This document shows, piece by piece, positions 16,510 to 24,777 of a DNA stretch of 64,000 nt (position 1 is the stretch's first letter; the number at the start of each line of letters is the position of its first letter). The translations under genes and the position numbers were made by a program. Origin of the DNA: Paenibacillaceae bacterium (GTDB lineage Bacteria > Bacillota > Bacilli > Paenibacillales > NBRC-103111); assembly GCA_029256185.1 (NCBI GenBank), contig JAQSYI010000001.1, positions 62,001 through 126,000 of the forward strand. Direction: 5' to 3'. Under the pieces are notes generated by a model. It searched no databases and was not told where the DNA came from. It saw only the letters and a list, made by a program, of their open reading frames with translations.

Positions 16510-18564
16510 CTACTCATCCTTATAACCCGAATTTGTGTCGATAACGATCATGTTGGCTTGTCCATCCCAAGTCATACCGAAGTTGAATGCTTTTCCAACG
16601 TCACGAAGTTTGAAGTAATTGTTGCCATCGATGTTATAAGCAGTAAGTTGAACTTCTTTGCCATCCAAATAAATTTTAGAGTCTGTAAGTTCAGCGGTAT
16701 AGGTTCCCGGTTTCCCTGATATAACCAACTCACTGCCATCTGCTGTGTAAGATTGACCTGACTGTAAGGCAATCGCATTTTTTGAGCCATCCCAACTCAC
16801 TTCAAACTTCTTCTTCGAACTGCTTAGCGCTTTAGCCAGATCACGCAATTTGAAGTAGTTATTATCCTTGATGTTGTACGATTGGAAGGTGACTTGGTTA
16901 CCATCAATTATAACTTTTGAAGTTGCAGAGGTTGTTGATACTTCTGCTGGTTGGTCATGTGCAACAGTTGTATCTTTGGGATCAGGTAGAGTTGGAGTGT
17001 TATTGTGAATAATCGGTTCTCCGATTTTATGTGACATCGAAAAAAATTCAAGTGTCGGATCAAAATAAAGATTACTTCTGTGATCACCTTTGGTGAATAC
17101 TCCATTCTCATAACCATTCGGAGAGTTCCATGTAGTGTCTAGTATCACCCATCTACCATCAACATACGCCTCGTTCCATGCGTGTTGTATCCCGACCGTA
17201 CCATTACCTGCTTCCCACCCCTTGGCACCATCATATTGAATAATACCTAAAATGTACTTAGCCGGTATATCAACTGATCTTAATAGGGCTGCCGTTAATG
17301 TTGCATAGCCGTCACAAACAGCTTTCTTAGTTTCAAGAACTGTTAAGACATCTTGCGAAGCGCTGGTTTCCCCCAAGAAAGTTGGATAATCATAATAAAT
17401 ATTTTCACTGACCCAATTATTAACGGCTGCAACCTTATCATATTCTGTTTGACTATCTTTTGTGATTTCCTTGGCAAGACTACTTACTTGTGGATTATCG
17501 CTTATAATAATATTATCGGATTGTATGTATTTATCCAGGGTAGCTTTGTCCATTTTATTGCGATCAAAAATTACTTTATTATGGTTATAAACAAGCGCCC
17601 TTCGGAAATTTGCTTTTCCGTTTTCAATTGTAAACTCTAGAGTATGATGCATTATAATACCATAGTATGGTGTAAGCGTATTTCCAGTAATTTTACTACC
17701 AGTAATACTTAAAGAGTTGTCTGTTCCATTAGGCATGTAATCTAACGTAAACACCAATTGGCGGTTTCCATCAAGTTCCTGCTTACTATTAGACATATCA
17801 TGTTTAAACTTAGCATGATCAGTTCCATCAGCAGACAGAATTCCGGCAGACATAATATCAGCATAAAAAGAATTATAATCATCTTCTGTATCCGAAATTG
17901 TGACAATGATGTTGTAGCCATCAATACGAATATTTTTTATGGTTGTATTCATATCACTATTGGTTATAGCTATGGAGTTGCCCAAATATTCTTTTGGTGC
18001 AGCTGCTACGGCTTCAGGCGCAACGTTTTGTGGTGTAGTGGGAGAACCAATTATGATGTGGAAATCAACAACGGTTGAACCAACATCCTCCTTGCCTGGC
18101 ATAAGATCAACTTTTGCACCTTCAGATACTGTCATCGTGGGTTTATTTGATAGTAGCTCATAAGTTTGAGGATCCCGTGATACAAAATGAGCGCCGGAAG
18201 CAGTATTTAAAACTTCGAATACCGCTCCTTTGTCTACATAAAAGACGAATTCATCACGATCATCAAATATTGCGCTAGGGATATCTCTTAAATCATTAAA
18301 GCCTGTAACTTTAAAAGATTTAACAAACTGCCCTACTGCGAGATCAAATATATAAAAAATAATTGCATCTCCTGTTTGCTCATACTTCGTTCTCGCTTGA
18401 TAGTCATAATTGGCTACTCCAACCTGACGATCATAGATGACGGTTTCATTGCCTTGTCTCACATATTCGTAATAATGACCAGTTTTTGTTTTAGCGTATA
18501 TTGGCGTTGCAAGCACACTTATTGACATAACAAGCACCAGGAAGCTACTAATTATTTTCTTCAT
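16510..18564 (-). CDS. Secreted transglutaminase-like protein with copper-amine-oxidase-like repeats
   Basis: This 684-residue exported protein has a signal peptide at residues 1-24 (MKKIISSFLVLVMSISVLA...YA). A transglutaminase-like papain-fold core lies around residues 375-480, with the nucleophile in KKAVCDGYATL, the histidine in GIQHAWNEAYV and the aspartate in WVILDTTWNSP. The C-terminus carries two copper-amine-oxidase-N-like units (NNYFKLRDLAKAL and NNYFKLRDVGKAFNFGM), which in Paenibacillaceae often act as cell-surface or matrix-binding modules. The enzyme probably cross-links or cleaves peptide bonds in extracellular or wall substrates. It is AT-richer than the core genes, and no terminator was found. 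Confidence 0.9.
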   Translation of the reverse strand: MKKIISSFLVLVMSISVLATPIYAKTKTGHYYEYVRQGNETVIYDRQVGVANYDYQARTKYEQTGDAIIFYIFDLAVGQFVKSFKVTGFNDLRDIPSAIFDDRDEFVFYVDKGAVFEVLNTASGAHFVSRDPQTYELLSNKPTMTVSEGAKVDLMPGKEDVGSTVVDFHIIIGSPTTPQNVAPEAVAAAPKEYLGNSIAITNSDMNTTIKNIRIDGYNIIVTISDTEDDYNSFYADIMSAGILSADGTDHAKFKHDMSNSKQELDGNRQLVFTLDYMPNGTDNSLSITGSKITGNTLTPYYGIIMHHTLEFTIENGKANFRRALVYNHNKVIFDRNKMDKATLDKYIQSDNIIISDNPQVSSLAKEITKDSQTEYDKVAAVNNWVSENIYYDYPTFLGETSASQDVLTVLETKKAVCDGYATLTAALLRSVDIPAKYILGIIQYDGAKGWEAGNGTVGIQHAWNEAYVDGRWVILDTTWNSPNGYENGVFTKGDHRSNLYFDPTLEFFSMSHKIGEPIIHNNTPTLPDPKDTTVAHDQPAEVSTTSATSKVIIDGNQVTFQSYNIKDNNYFKLRDLAKALSSSKKKFEVSWDGSKNAIALQSGQSYTADGSELVISGKPGTYTAELTDSKIYLDGKEVQLTAYNIDGNNYFKLRDVGKAFNFGMTWDGQANMIVIDTNSGYKDE

Positions 18565-18850
18565 TGTACATTCTCCTTAGATATATTTTTAAATAGAATT
18601 TGGCACGGAATAATCAAAATTCATAGTCCATGTTAAATTTTCTATACCACCTTCATTAAACAAACTGCCCTTAAAACCATAATTATAAATTCAAGCTGTA
18701 TAGGAAGCAATCAATAATTAATAAGTTAACATAGCCTGCATCAACCGCTGAATGGGATAACATGCTGTCCATAAGGGGAAAGGAACTATGGATATGTTGC
18801 AAGCATTTATCAATGAAGTAATAGAGTTGGAGTGAGATTGGATCCTCCAC

Positions 18851-19078
18851 TTGTTGAATCTGTCGGGATTTAACGGAGTCAGTTATTATGAGCCCCTGCC
18901 CATCCGCGGGCTTCATATGACCTTGCGGGGAATCGGCGGCGGTGCTGCCGGAGGCTGTGAAGCGGTGGCGTTGACAGAGGAGACGGCGGTAACGGCCCGC
19001 TTGAGCGGGGATGGAGCTGATGTTGAAGTGGAGGTGGCGGAGCTCAGAGATTTTGCCGCCATCGTGATTAAAGTATAA
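18851..19078 (+). pseudogene. C-terminal remnant of a glycoside hydrolase
   Basis: A 75-codon open piece without a start signal reads LLNLSGFNGVSYYEPLPIR and ends LRDFAAIVIKV. This pattern matches the C-terminus of large GHL6/beta-galactosidase-trimerisation-type glycosidases. The catalytic part is missing. A GGAGGAGG site follows and leads into the next remnant, so the two were once consecutive genes. The family call is tentative. Confidence 0.5.
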
Positions 19079-19109
19079 GAGTGGCTGATTCGGAGGAGGA
19101 AGAGGGCAT

Positions 19110-19495
19110 TGAGAACCGATTTGGATCAAGTGGAGCTATTGCAGCAAATGGACCGGAGCGGTTGGAGCTGACTTTTAGGTATCACGAATGGTTCGTGGAG
19201 GGCTATGCCTGCGCACAGCGGCTTGACCCGCCCAAGCTGCCGGAGCGGATCGACGAGATCGTGATGGTCAGCGTCGGCGGGGGGCCGGTATCGAGCCTGG
19301 AGCGGCAGATTGTGGAGGAAACAACCGGTCTGCTTAAGCAGTTAGCCGGACAGCCGATTGGCGCGAATCTATTCCCTGGTCATTCTGATCGATTTTGCGA
19401 CCCTATACACGGCGCTGGTCCGCGGCCTCAATCCGGATCAGAGCGAAGCCTTGGGCCGGTTCCGCAAAGCCTACATCGGGTGACAGCAGCTTGTT
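19110..19495 (+). pseudogene. Remnant of a SIS-type phosphosugar isomerase gene
   Basis: The fragments lie in several frames. The start (LRTDLDQVELLQQMDRSG), a middle (KLPERIDEIVMVSVGGGPVS, where the family has a GGSAIGG-type loop) and an end in another frame (RLARIYSLVILIDFATLYT, then ALVRGLNPDQSEAL) fit a bifunctional phosphoglucose/phosphomannose isomerase family protein. Frameshifts occur near 19165 and 19350, and most of the central SIS region is deleted. GGAGGAGG upstream marks the old start. The enzyme assignment is inference from short segments. Confidence 0.5.
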
Positions 19496-19544
19496 AAGAG
19501 AATCCTCGATGTAATGACAGCTGTACCTTGTGTCACACAGTTAA

Positions 19545-19573
19545 GAGGGGTGGTCAAACGACCATCCCTTTTA
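19545..19573 (+). terminator. Terminator after the isomerase remnant
   Basis: GGGGTGGTC-AAAC-GACCATCCC is followed by TTTT. It would isolate the following ECF gene from upstream transcription. Confidence 0.7.
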
Positions 19574-19667
19574 ACTTGTATTGCAAATTTGAATCCTTCC
19601 TTGATATATTGGTGGGGAAACGAGTTGTACGGATCGTTCAAGGAATGAATCCGGGGGAGGATTAGAC

Positions 19668-20621
19668 ATGATCGAGGAGATGCGTCCTGAATTGACGGGA
19701 TACTGTTACCGGATGATGGGTTCGATTTTTGAGGCGGAGGATGCGGTGCAGGATACCATGCTCCGGGTCTGGCAGAACTGGGATCAGCTTCAGCAGGATT
19801 CTTCCCGGAGAGCTTGGGTGTATCGTGTTGCCACCAATGTTTGCTTGGATAAGCTAAGGCATGCCAAGCGACGTGCGCTTCCGATGGATCTCTCAGAGCC
19901 ATCCGCTCGTATAACGGAGCCAAAGGACAGCTTGTCCCGGGCTTCTTGGATATGGCCGGCACCTGATACTGTTGGCGACCCGATGGATGTTGCAGTTAGA
20001 AGAGATACCGTTCGATTATCGTTTATTGCCATCCTGCAATTATTGCCGCCTCGGCAACGGGCTGTACTGATCCTGCATGATGTGTTCCGGTGGTCGTCGA
20101 GTGAGACAGCGAATGCCTTGGGGATGACCACGGCAGCCGCCAACAGTGCTTTGCAGCGGGCACGAAGGACGGTTTCCCAATCGAATCTCCGGTCCGATGA
20201 ATTGCAGGATGGAGATTTCGAAGCGGACCAACAGCTGCTTACCCGTTATGTAGAAGCGTTCGAGCAGTATGACATTGACGCATTGGTTGCGCTATTCCAC
20301 GAGAACGGCAGCCTGTCGATGCCTCCCTTTACGATGTGGGTTCGCGGCAGCTCGAAGCTGTCTGAGTTCTACAGCACAACACGCAGCCATTGTTTGGGTT
20401 CCCGCTTACTGCCGGTCCGGGCTATCGGGAACCGTCTCGCTTATGCCCAGTATGTACCAACTGGACAAGATGGGATAATGACCTCGTGGGCGATCCATAT
20501 TATCGAGATAGGGCACGGGAAGATTGCCCATATCCATCATTTCATCGATTCCGAGTTATTTGTCCGATTCGGATTGCCGACAAGCTTGGATGCGAATACG
20601 AATTTTGCAGCATACCGATGA
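19668..20621 (+). CDS. ECF sigma factor of the SigG/TIGR02960 type with SnoaL-like domain
   Basis: This 317-residue sigma factor has region 2 near residues 1-70 (YCYRMMGSIFEAEDAVQDT), the linker motif WIWPAPD characteristic of this group, region 4 around 120-175 (LPPRQRAVLILHDVFRWSSSE) and a SnoaL-like C-terminal domain (VEAFEQYDIDALVALFHEN, MPPFTMWVRG). GGGGGAGG lies before the ATG. It belongs to a different ECF group from the sigma factor at 6388. A VOC gene follows after 75 bases on the same strand and is probably co-transcribed. The signal it senses is unknown. Confidence 0.9.
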   Translation: MIEEMRPELTGYCYRMMGSIFEAEDAVQDTMLRVWQNWDQLQQDSSRRAWVYRVATNVCLDKLRHAKRRALPMDLSEPSARITEPKDSLSRASWIWPAPDTVGDPMDVAVRRDTVRLSFIAILQLLPPRQRAVLILHDVFRWSSSETANALGMTTAAANSALQRARRTVSQSNLRSDELQDGDFEADQQLLTRYVEAFEQYDIDALVALFHENGSLSMPPFTMWVRGSSKLSEFYSTTRSHCLGSRLLPVRAIGNRLAYAQYVPTGQDGIMTSWAIHIIEIGHGKIAHIHHFIDSELFVRFGLPTSLDANTNFAAYR

Positions 20622-20696
20622 ATTTCCGGCTGGAGGAACGTCTATACTTATGAATCATACATTCTGATTCAACCCAAATCCGAGGAGGAACAAGCC

Positions 20697-21119
20697 ATGA
20701 CGGTAAAATTAACCCCCTATATTACGTTGGAGGGACGTGCAAAGGAAGCCATTCAGTTCTATGAGCAAACCATTGGGGCAGAAATCCTCTCCATTTTCAC
20801 TTACGGAGACATGCCCGAAATGCCCAGTACCTTTACTGATGAGATGAAGAGTCTTGTGGCGCATGCCAAATTAAAAGTCGGTGAATCGGAGATAATGCTT
20901 TCGGATGCCCCGGGCGGTTCGATTATTGGAACCGGGAACCGAGTAACGATTTGCATCACAACGGATGGCGTGGAAAAATCAAAAAAAATCTATGAAGCCT
21001 TGAGGCAAGACGGTCAAGTCAATATTCCGTTTCAAGAGGAATCCTTCAGCCCCGGATTTGGCGATGTAACGGACAAGTTCGGCGTGTCCTTTCAAATTTA
21101 TACAGAGATTGAACAGTAA
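20697..21119 (+). CDS. VOC-superfamily PhnB-like protein
   Basis: This 140-residue vicinal-oxygen-chelate protein begins TVKLTPYITLEGRAKEAIQF and ends with the group signature FSPGFGDVTDKFGVSFQ. It is of the same family and size as the VOC protein at 5771. GAGGAGG lies just upstream of the ATG. It follows an ECF sigma gene without a clear separate promoter. These proteins are often annotated as 3-demethylubiquinone methyltransferase-like, which has no support here. Function unknown. Confidence 0.88.
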   Translation: MTVKLTPYITLEGRAKEAIQFYEQTIGAEILSIFTYGDMPEMPSTFTDEMKSLVAHAKLKVGESEIMLSDAPGGSIIGTGNRVTICITTDGVEKSKKIYEALRQDGQVNIPFQEESFSPGFGDVTDKFGVSFQIYTEIEQ

Positions 21120-21217
21120 CTTATGGATGAAGAGTTGCGCTAGTGATGGCGCAACTCTTGTTAATTGATGGACCGGTTCTCCTTATCCTTGCCTGGGGTA
21201 TCATTTCAGCCACTGTT

Positions 21218-21235
21218 GTATATACGGGTATATAC
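21218..21235. promoter_or_regulatory. Likely mazEF operator (paired GTATATAC palindromes)
   Basis: Two copies of the 8-base self-complementary sequence GTATATAC are separated by GG, 59 bases before the antitoxin ATG. Repeated palindromes of this kind are typical of sites bound by MazE-class AbrB-fold antitoxins for autoregulation. Confidence 0.55.
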
Positions 21236-21293
21236 GTATTATTGGAGGTATGCCAAGATGAAAGAAAGGACTGGAAAAGAAGGAGGATTTTTT

Positions 21294-21533
21294 ATGTCAA
21301 CCACCATACAAAAGTGGGGAAACAGTCTGGGCATTCGTATTCCCAGCCAGATAGCCGAAAGGATAGCGGTCGGTCAAGGATCCGAAGTTGACTTGGTTGT
21401 GGGTGATGATCATACACTCATCATAATACCCAAAAAGAAAAAGCCGACATTAGAGGAATTGTTAACCCAATGCAAACCGGAAAACCGCCACGGCAAAATT
21501 GATTTCGGTATAGAAGGGAATGAACTGCTTTAG
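21294..21533 (+). CDS. mazE: MazE-like antitoxin (AbrB fold)
   Basis: This is a 79-residue antitoxin with an N-terminal SpoVT/AbrB swapped-hairpin DNA-binding domain (TTIQKWGNSLGIRIPSQIAE) and an acidic C-terminus that would wrap the toxin. The ATG at 21294 is preceded by AAGGAGG at 6 bases; an in-frame ATG at 21165 lies upstream of the presumed operator and is rejected. Its stop codon directly abuts the mazF ATG, so the two are translationally coupled. The antitoxin neutralises the MazF ribonuclease and represses the operon. Confidence 0.92.
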   Translation: MSTTIQKWGNSLGIRIPSQIAERIAVGQGSEVDLVVGDDHTLIIIPKKKKPTLEELLTQCKPENRHGKIDFGIEGNELL

Positions 21534-21857
21534 ATGAGTGTAGACCGAGGAGATCTAATATGGATAAACTTTAATTCCCAAGCGGGTCACGAACAAGCCG
21601 GGAGAAGGTCTGCAATCGTGCTGTCGCCCAAAGCATTTAATGAGACCACAGGCTTTGTTTCTGTTTGCCCAATCACTCATACGGTCCGAGGGTGGGGCTA
21701 TGAAGTGCTGCTCCCCGACGGGTTGGCGTTTAACGGGGTCATTCTCACGGATCGGATCAAAAATCTTGATTGGCGAGCTAGACGCATTGAGATCGTAGGA
21801 CAAGCTCCGAAAGAAGTAGTCAATGAGTGCTTAGACAAAATACACACATTTTTGTAG
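21534..21857 (+). CDS. mazF: MazF/PemK-type endoribonuclease toxin
   Basis: This is a 107-residue sequence-specific mRNA interferase. The signature begins DRGDLIWINFNSQAGHEQAGRR (read with a break), where the arginines and the GHEQ loop are conserved, then AIVLSPKAFNETTG, VCPITH and the C-terminal LTDRIKNLDW. The size is normal. It starts one base after the antitoxin stop and ends at a terminator. A 3' fragment of a close relative lies at 24595-24715. Confidence 0.93.
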   Translation: MSVDRGDLIWINFNSQAGHEQAGRRSAIVLSPKAFNETTGFVSVCPITHTVRGWGYEVLLPDGLAFNGVILTDRIKNLDWRARRIEIVGQAPKEVVNECLDKIHTFL

Positions 21858-21887
21858 CGAGTCTCATGTGAGGCTGGCTTTTTAATT
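21857..21887 (+). terminator. mazEF terminator
   Basis: AGCGAGTCTCA-TG-TGAGGCTGGCT (one mismatch) is followed by a T run. The same hairpin is present at the end of the mazF remnant at 24681-24712. Confidence 0.75.
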
Positions 21888-21927
21888 TCAAGCATCGCAA
21901 GTAAAATCAAGCAAGGCAACTTCCATT

Positions 21928-21948
21928 ACTCTATAGTGACTATAGAGT
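21928..21948. promoter_or_regulatory. Perfect 9-base inverted repeat before an AraC/GyrI regulator
   Basis: ACTCTATAG, TGA, CTATAGAGT. It lies 25 bases before the regulator start. The dyad symmetry resembles MerR-family operators that sit between -35 and -10 elements. The cognate regulator is not known, though a MerR-type gene exists at 25861. Confidence 0.6.
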
Positions 21949-21972
21949 GGTTGAAACGAGGTGAACAGACGA

Positions 21973-22941
21973 ATGTACGAGTGGCACAAGCAAATCCAAG
22001 TAATCGTTGATGAAATTGACGAGTGTATTAAAAATCGTAACAGTGAAGCAATAACGCTGCGATTTCTTTCTCGCAAGTTAGGTTATTCCGAATTTCATAC
22101 TACGAGAAAATTTAAGGAAATATCGGGTATGTCATTCAGGGATTATCTGCGGCATAGAAAATTAGCCTTTGCACTCAAAGAGGTTCGGGATAGTGAAAAA
22201 AGCATTTTGGATATGGCTTTTGATTATGGTTTTTCATCACATGAGGCTTTTACCAGAGCTTTCAAGGGAACATATGGCGTAACTCCAAGTGAATACCGAA
22301 GAAAGCCTATGCCTGTCGCCCTCCGTACCAAAATAAACCCTTTCGACCGCTACTTTTTTGGATTGGGAGAGATTGGCATGGTGAAGTCTGCCGATGATGT
22401 CAAAATTTATTTTGTAACCATTCCCGCACACAAATTTTTGCACATTAAAAATGATGAAAGCAATGGGTATTGGGATTTTTGGCAAAAGCAAAGCCTTATT
22501 CCGGGACAGGACTGTGAAACCATTTGCGGCTTACTGGATAGTATCAAGGGCAAATTGGATGACGATGGGGGGAGCGAACCGAACAGCGGCGGCGGCCAGA
22601 TTATGGCGTACATTAATGATCCCGACGGCAGGCTTTGCGACTGGGGGTTTCCGCGTATAGAGTGTTTTGGTGTCCGTCTTCCTCTTGATTACAAAGGTGA
22701 CATACCACCACAAATGCTTATGATTGATGTGCCCGAGTCCGAGTATCTTGTCTTTGAACATGGGCCATTCGATTATGAGCAGGAAAATCGCAGTGTGGAG
22801 GAAAAGATAGAGAAGGCAATGGCAGCTTTTGATTTTTCAAGATCAGGTTACTGCTTTGATACCTCCCCCGGCAGAGTTATTTACATGTATCATGATCCGG
22901 AGCGGTTTTTTAAGTATATCCGGCCGGTGCGGAAGTCATAA
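21973..22941 (+). CDS. AraC-family regulator with GyrI-like ligand-binding domain
   Basis: This 322-residue protein has an N-terminal AraC/XylS double helix-turn-helix at about residues 10-110 (LRFLSRKLGYSEFHTTRKF, then AFDYGFSSHEAFTRAFKGTYG) and a C-terminal GyrI-like effector domain (VTIPAHKFLHIKN ... SEYLVFEHGPFDYE). I chose the ATG at 21973: GAGGTGA at 21957-21963 is its ribosome site and overlaps the alternative GTG at 21961. Such regulators sense small hydrophobic or cationic compounds. A palindrome lies in the promoter region. Confidence 0.9.
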   Translation: MYEWHKQIQVIVDEIDECIKNRNSEAITLRFLSRKLGYSEFHTTRKFKEISGMSFRDYLRHRKLAFALKEVRDSEKSILDMAFDYGFSSHEAFTRAFKGTYGVTPSEYRRKPMPVALRTKINPFDRYFFGLGEIGMVKSADDVKIYFVTIPAHKFLHIKNDESNGYWDFWQKQSLIPGQDCETICGLLDSIKGKLDDDGGSEPNSGGGQIMAYINDPDGRLCDWGFPRIECFGVRLPLDYKGDIPPQMLMIDVPESEYLVFEHGPFDYEQENRSVEEKIEKAMAAFDFSRSGYCFDTSPGRVIYMYHDPERFFKYIRPVRKS

Positions 22942-23119
22942 TCAGCAGAAAGCACCAGCCCAGTGCGGTTGGTGCTTTGCTATGGTGCACCGTAAAGTTC
23001 ATGCTGGTTCGCGGCAGGAGCCCGAAGATTGATTTTTTTGAATAAACAGTCTACCGCCATACATGCTATTATGGAGAGAGAGTTTTGATATTCATTTTCT
23101 ATAGTGGAGGCGCTTGCAG

Positions 23120-24286
23120 ATGAATAACCAGGATTTGAACCGGGAAGGGTACTTTGGTGAGTTCGGGGGCAGCTTCGTGCCGCCGGAGCTGCAGGAGGTG
23201 CTGAGTTACTTAAACGATCAGTTTCAGACCTACAAGGACGATCCGGCCTTTAAGGAAGAACTCGCTTACTATTTACGAGATTATGTAGGCCGCCAAAGTC
23301 CGTTGACCTATGCAGAGCGGCTGTCCGAGGCTTGGGGAGGCCCCAAAATCTACCTGAAGCGGGAAGATCTCAATCACACCGGGGCGCACAAGATCAATAA
23401 TGCGATTGGACAAATCCTCCTCGCCAAACGGATGGGCGCCAAGCGGATTATAGCCGAGACCGGCGCCGGGCAGCATGGTGTCGCCACTGCTACGGCCTGC
23501 GCGATGTTCAATATGGAATGCGTGATCTACATGGGAATCGAAGATACGCGCCGCCAGTCCCTGAATGTGTTTCGGATGGAGCTGCTGGGCGCCACCGTCG
23601 TGCCGGTTGATAAGGGCCAGGGACGGCTGAAGGACGCTGTAGATGAGGCGCTGGGCGATCTGGTGCGCAATTATAAGAACACCTTCTATCTGTTGGGCTC
23701 CGCAGTGGGGCCTCATCCCTTCCCGACAATGGTCAAGCACTTCCAGGCGATCATCAGCGAGGAGTCGAAGCGGCAGATCATCGAGAGAGAAGGACGGCTG
23801 CCCGATGCTGTGGTGGCTTGCATGGGAGGCGGCAGCAATGCCATCGGCTCATTCGCCCATTATATAGATGAACCAAGTGTTCGTCTGATCGGCGTTGAGC
23901 CCGATCAAGCGCCTACTCTGACACAGGGGGTGCCGGGAACCCTGCACGGGTTCAAGTGTCTGGTACTATTGGATGAAGAGGGCCAGCCGAGGAAAACATA
24001 CTCTATTGCGGCAGGGCTCGACTATCCGGGAATCGGACCGGAGCATAGCTATCTGAAGGTGACGGGCCGTGCAGAATATGCGACAGTTACCAATGAGGAA
24101 GTGCTGGAGGCGTTCCAGGAGCTGTCTCGCACAGAGGGAATAATCCCTGCCTTGGAGAGTGCGCATGCCATTGCCTACGCGAAGAAGCTGGTGCCGACGA
24201 TGGGACGGGAGCACATTATCATCGTGAATCTGTCCGGCCGCGGAGATAAGGACGTGGAACAAGTTTATCAGATGCTTCAGCAGTAG
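23120..24286 (+). CDS. trpB: Tryptophan synthase beta chain
   Basis: TrpB is the PLP enzyme that condenses indole with serine to give tryptophan. Diagnostic features are [13 protein letters not shown] at the start, the PLP lysine in [25 protein letters not shown] with the catalytic glutamate, the phosphate loop GGGSNAIG, and the C-terminal NLSGRGDKD. The ATG at 23120 has GTGGAGG 9 bases upstream, giving 388 residues. No trpA, trpC or other trp gene is in the window, so this is a solitary copy, either a stand-alone indole-salvage enzyme or an extra copy. A hairpin terminator follows. The sequence looks intact. Confidence 0.96.
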   Translation: MNNQDLNREGYFGEFGGSFVPPELQEVLSYLNDQFQTYKDDPAFKEELAYYLRDYVGRQSPLTYAERLSEAWGGPKIYLKREDLNHTGAHKINNAIGQILLAKRMGAKRIIAETGAGQHGVATATACAMFNMECVIYMGIEDTRRQSLNVFRMELLGATVVPVDKGQGRLKDAVDEALGDLVRNYKNTFYLLGSAVGPHPFPTMVKHFQAIISEESKRQIIEREGRLPDAVVACMGGGSNAIGSFAHYIDEPSVRLIGVEPDQAPTLTQGVPGTLHGFKCLVLLDEEGQPRKTYSIAAGLDYPGIGPEHSYLKVTGRAEYATVTNEEVLEAFQELSRTEGIIPALESAHAIAYAKKLVPTMGREHIIIVNLSGRGDKDVEQVYQMLQQ

Positions 24287-24328
24287 CCGGCACCGCATTA
24301 CGCAGAACAATAGAAAACGCGGTACATG

Positions 24329-24358
24329 CAAAGGGTGTCCATGGATGCCCTTTGTTTG
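24329..24358 (+). terminator. trpB terminator
   Basis: CAAAGGG and CCCTTTG pair around a GTCC/GGAT inner stem, followed by TTTGTTTG, about 40 bases after the stop. Confidence 0.65.
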
Positions 24359-24404
24359 CAATGGAAAAATGAAATCGAAAAGGCATGCAGTTGTTCTCAA
24401 ATTT

Positions 24405-24596
24405 CTTGGGGGATTATCTGAAGGGAGCGCTCTGTGCCATTATGACTTTCATCCTGGGAATATTATTCTTTCTCCGAAGGGACCCGTTATTATTGATTGG
24501 CTGAATGCTTTGGTTGGAAACCAACTGGCAGATGTTTCAAGAACATTCATGTTGATTAGTTCTACAGCCTTGCCGCCCAATGCTCCTGCCTTTTGA
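24405..24596 (+). pseudogene. Fragment of an aminoglycoside-phosphotransferase-family gene
   Basis: An internal piece of about 60 codons without start reads ALCHYDFHPGNIILS and PVIIDWLNALVGNQ, which contain the HxDxxxxN catalytic-loop and the DW metal-binding motifs of the APH/choline-kinase-like fold. Both ends are missing. The 3' side is joined directly to a mazF 3' remnant at a shared TTGATTGGCGAGC. Confidence 0.75.
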
Positions 24597-24715
24597 TTGG
24601 CGAGCTGCACGCATTGGGATCGTAGGACAAGCTCCAAATGAAATAGTCAATGAGTGATTAGACAAAATACACACATTTTTGTAGCGAGTCTCATGTGAGG
24701 CTGATTTTTTCGTGC
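24595..24715 (+). pseudogene. 3' remnant of a second mazF with its terminator
   Basis: About 118 bases match 21768-21888 with a few substitutions, covering the last roughly 30 codons of mazF plus the same terminator hairpin. The rest of the toxin gene is missing, replaced by the phosphotransferase fragment. It has no coding capacity of its own. Like the intact copy, it is followed shortly by an AraC-family gene. Confidence 0.85.
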
Positions 24716-24777
24716 AGTAAATGCACGGCATTCATTTTTTATCTGCAATAAAATTTATCTCGAAGGGAGGGAATACG

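Noticed and set aside
19531-19537. TGTCACA upstream of the second ECF gene as an ECF41-type promoter
   Set aside because: At the required 16-base spacing no CGTC-like element exists, and the downstream bases form a terminator hairpin; this sigma factor also belongs to another ECF group.
21143-21293. N-terminal extension of the MazE antitoxin from an upstream ATG
   Set aside because: The extension would run through the presumed operator, and a strong AAGGAGG site marks the internal ATG at 21294, which gives a normal AbrB-fold start.
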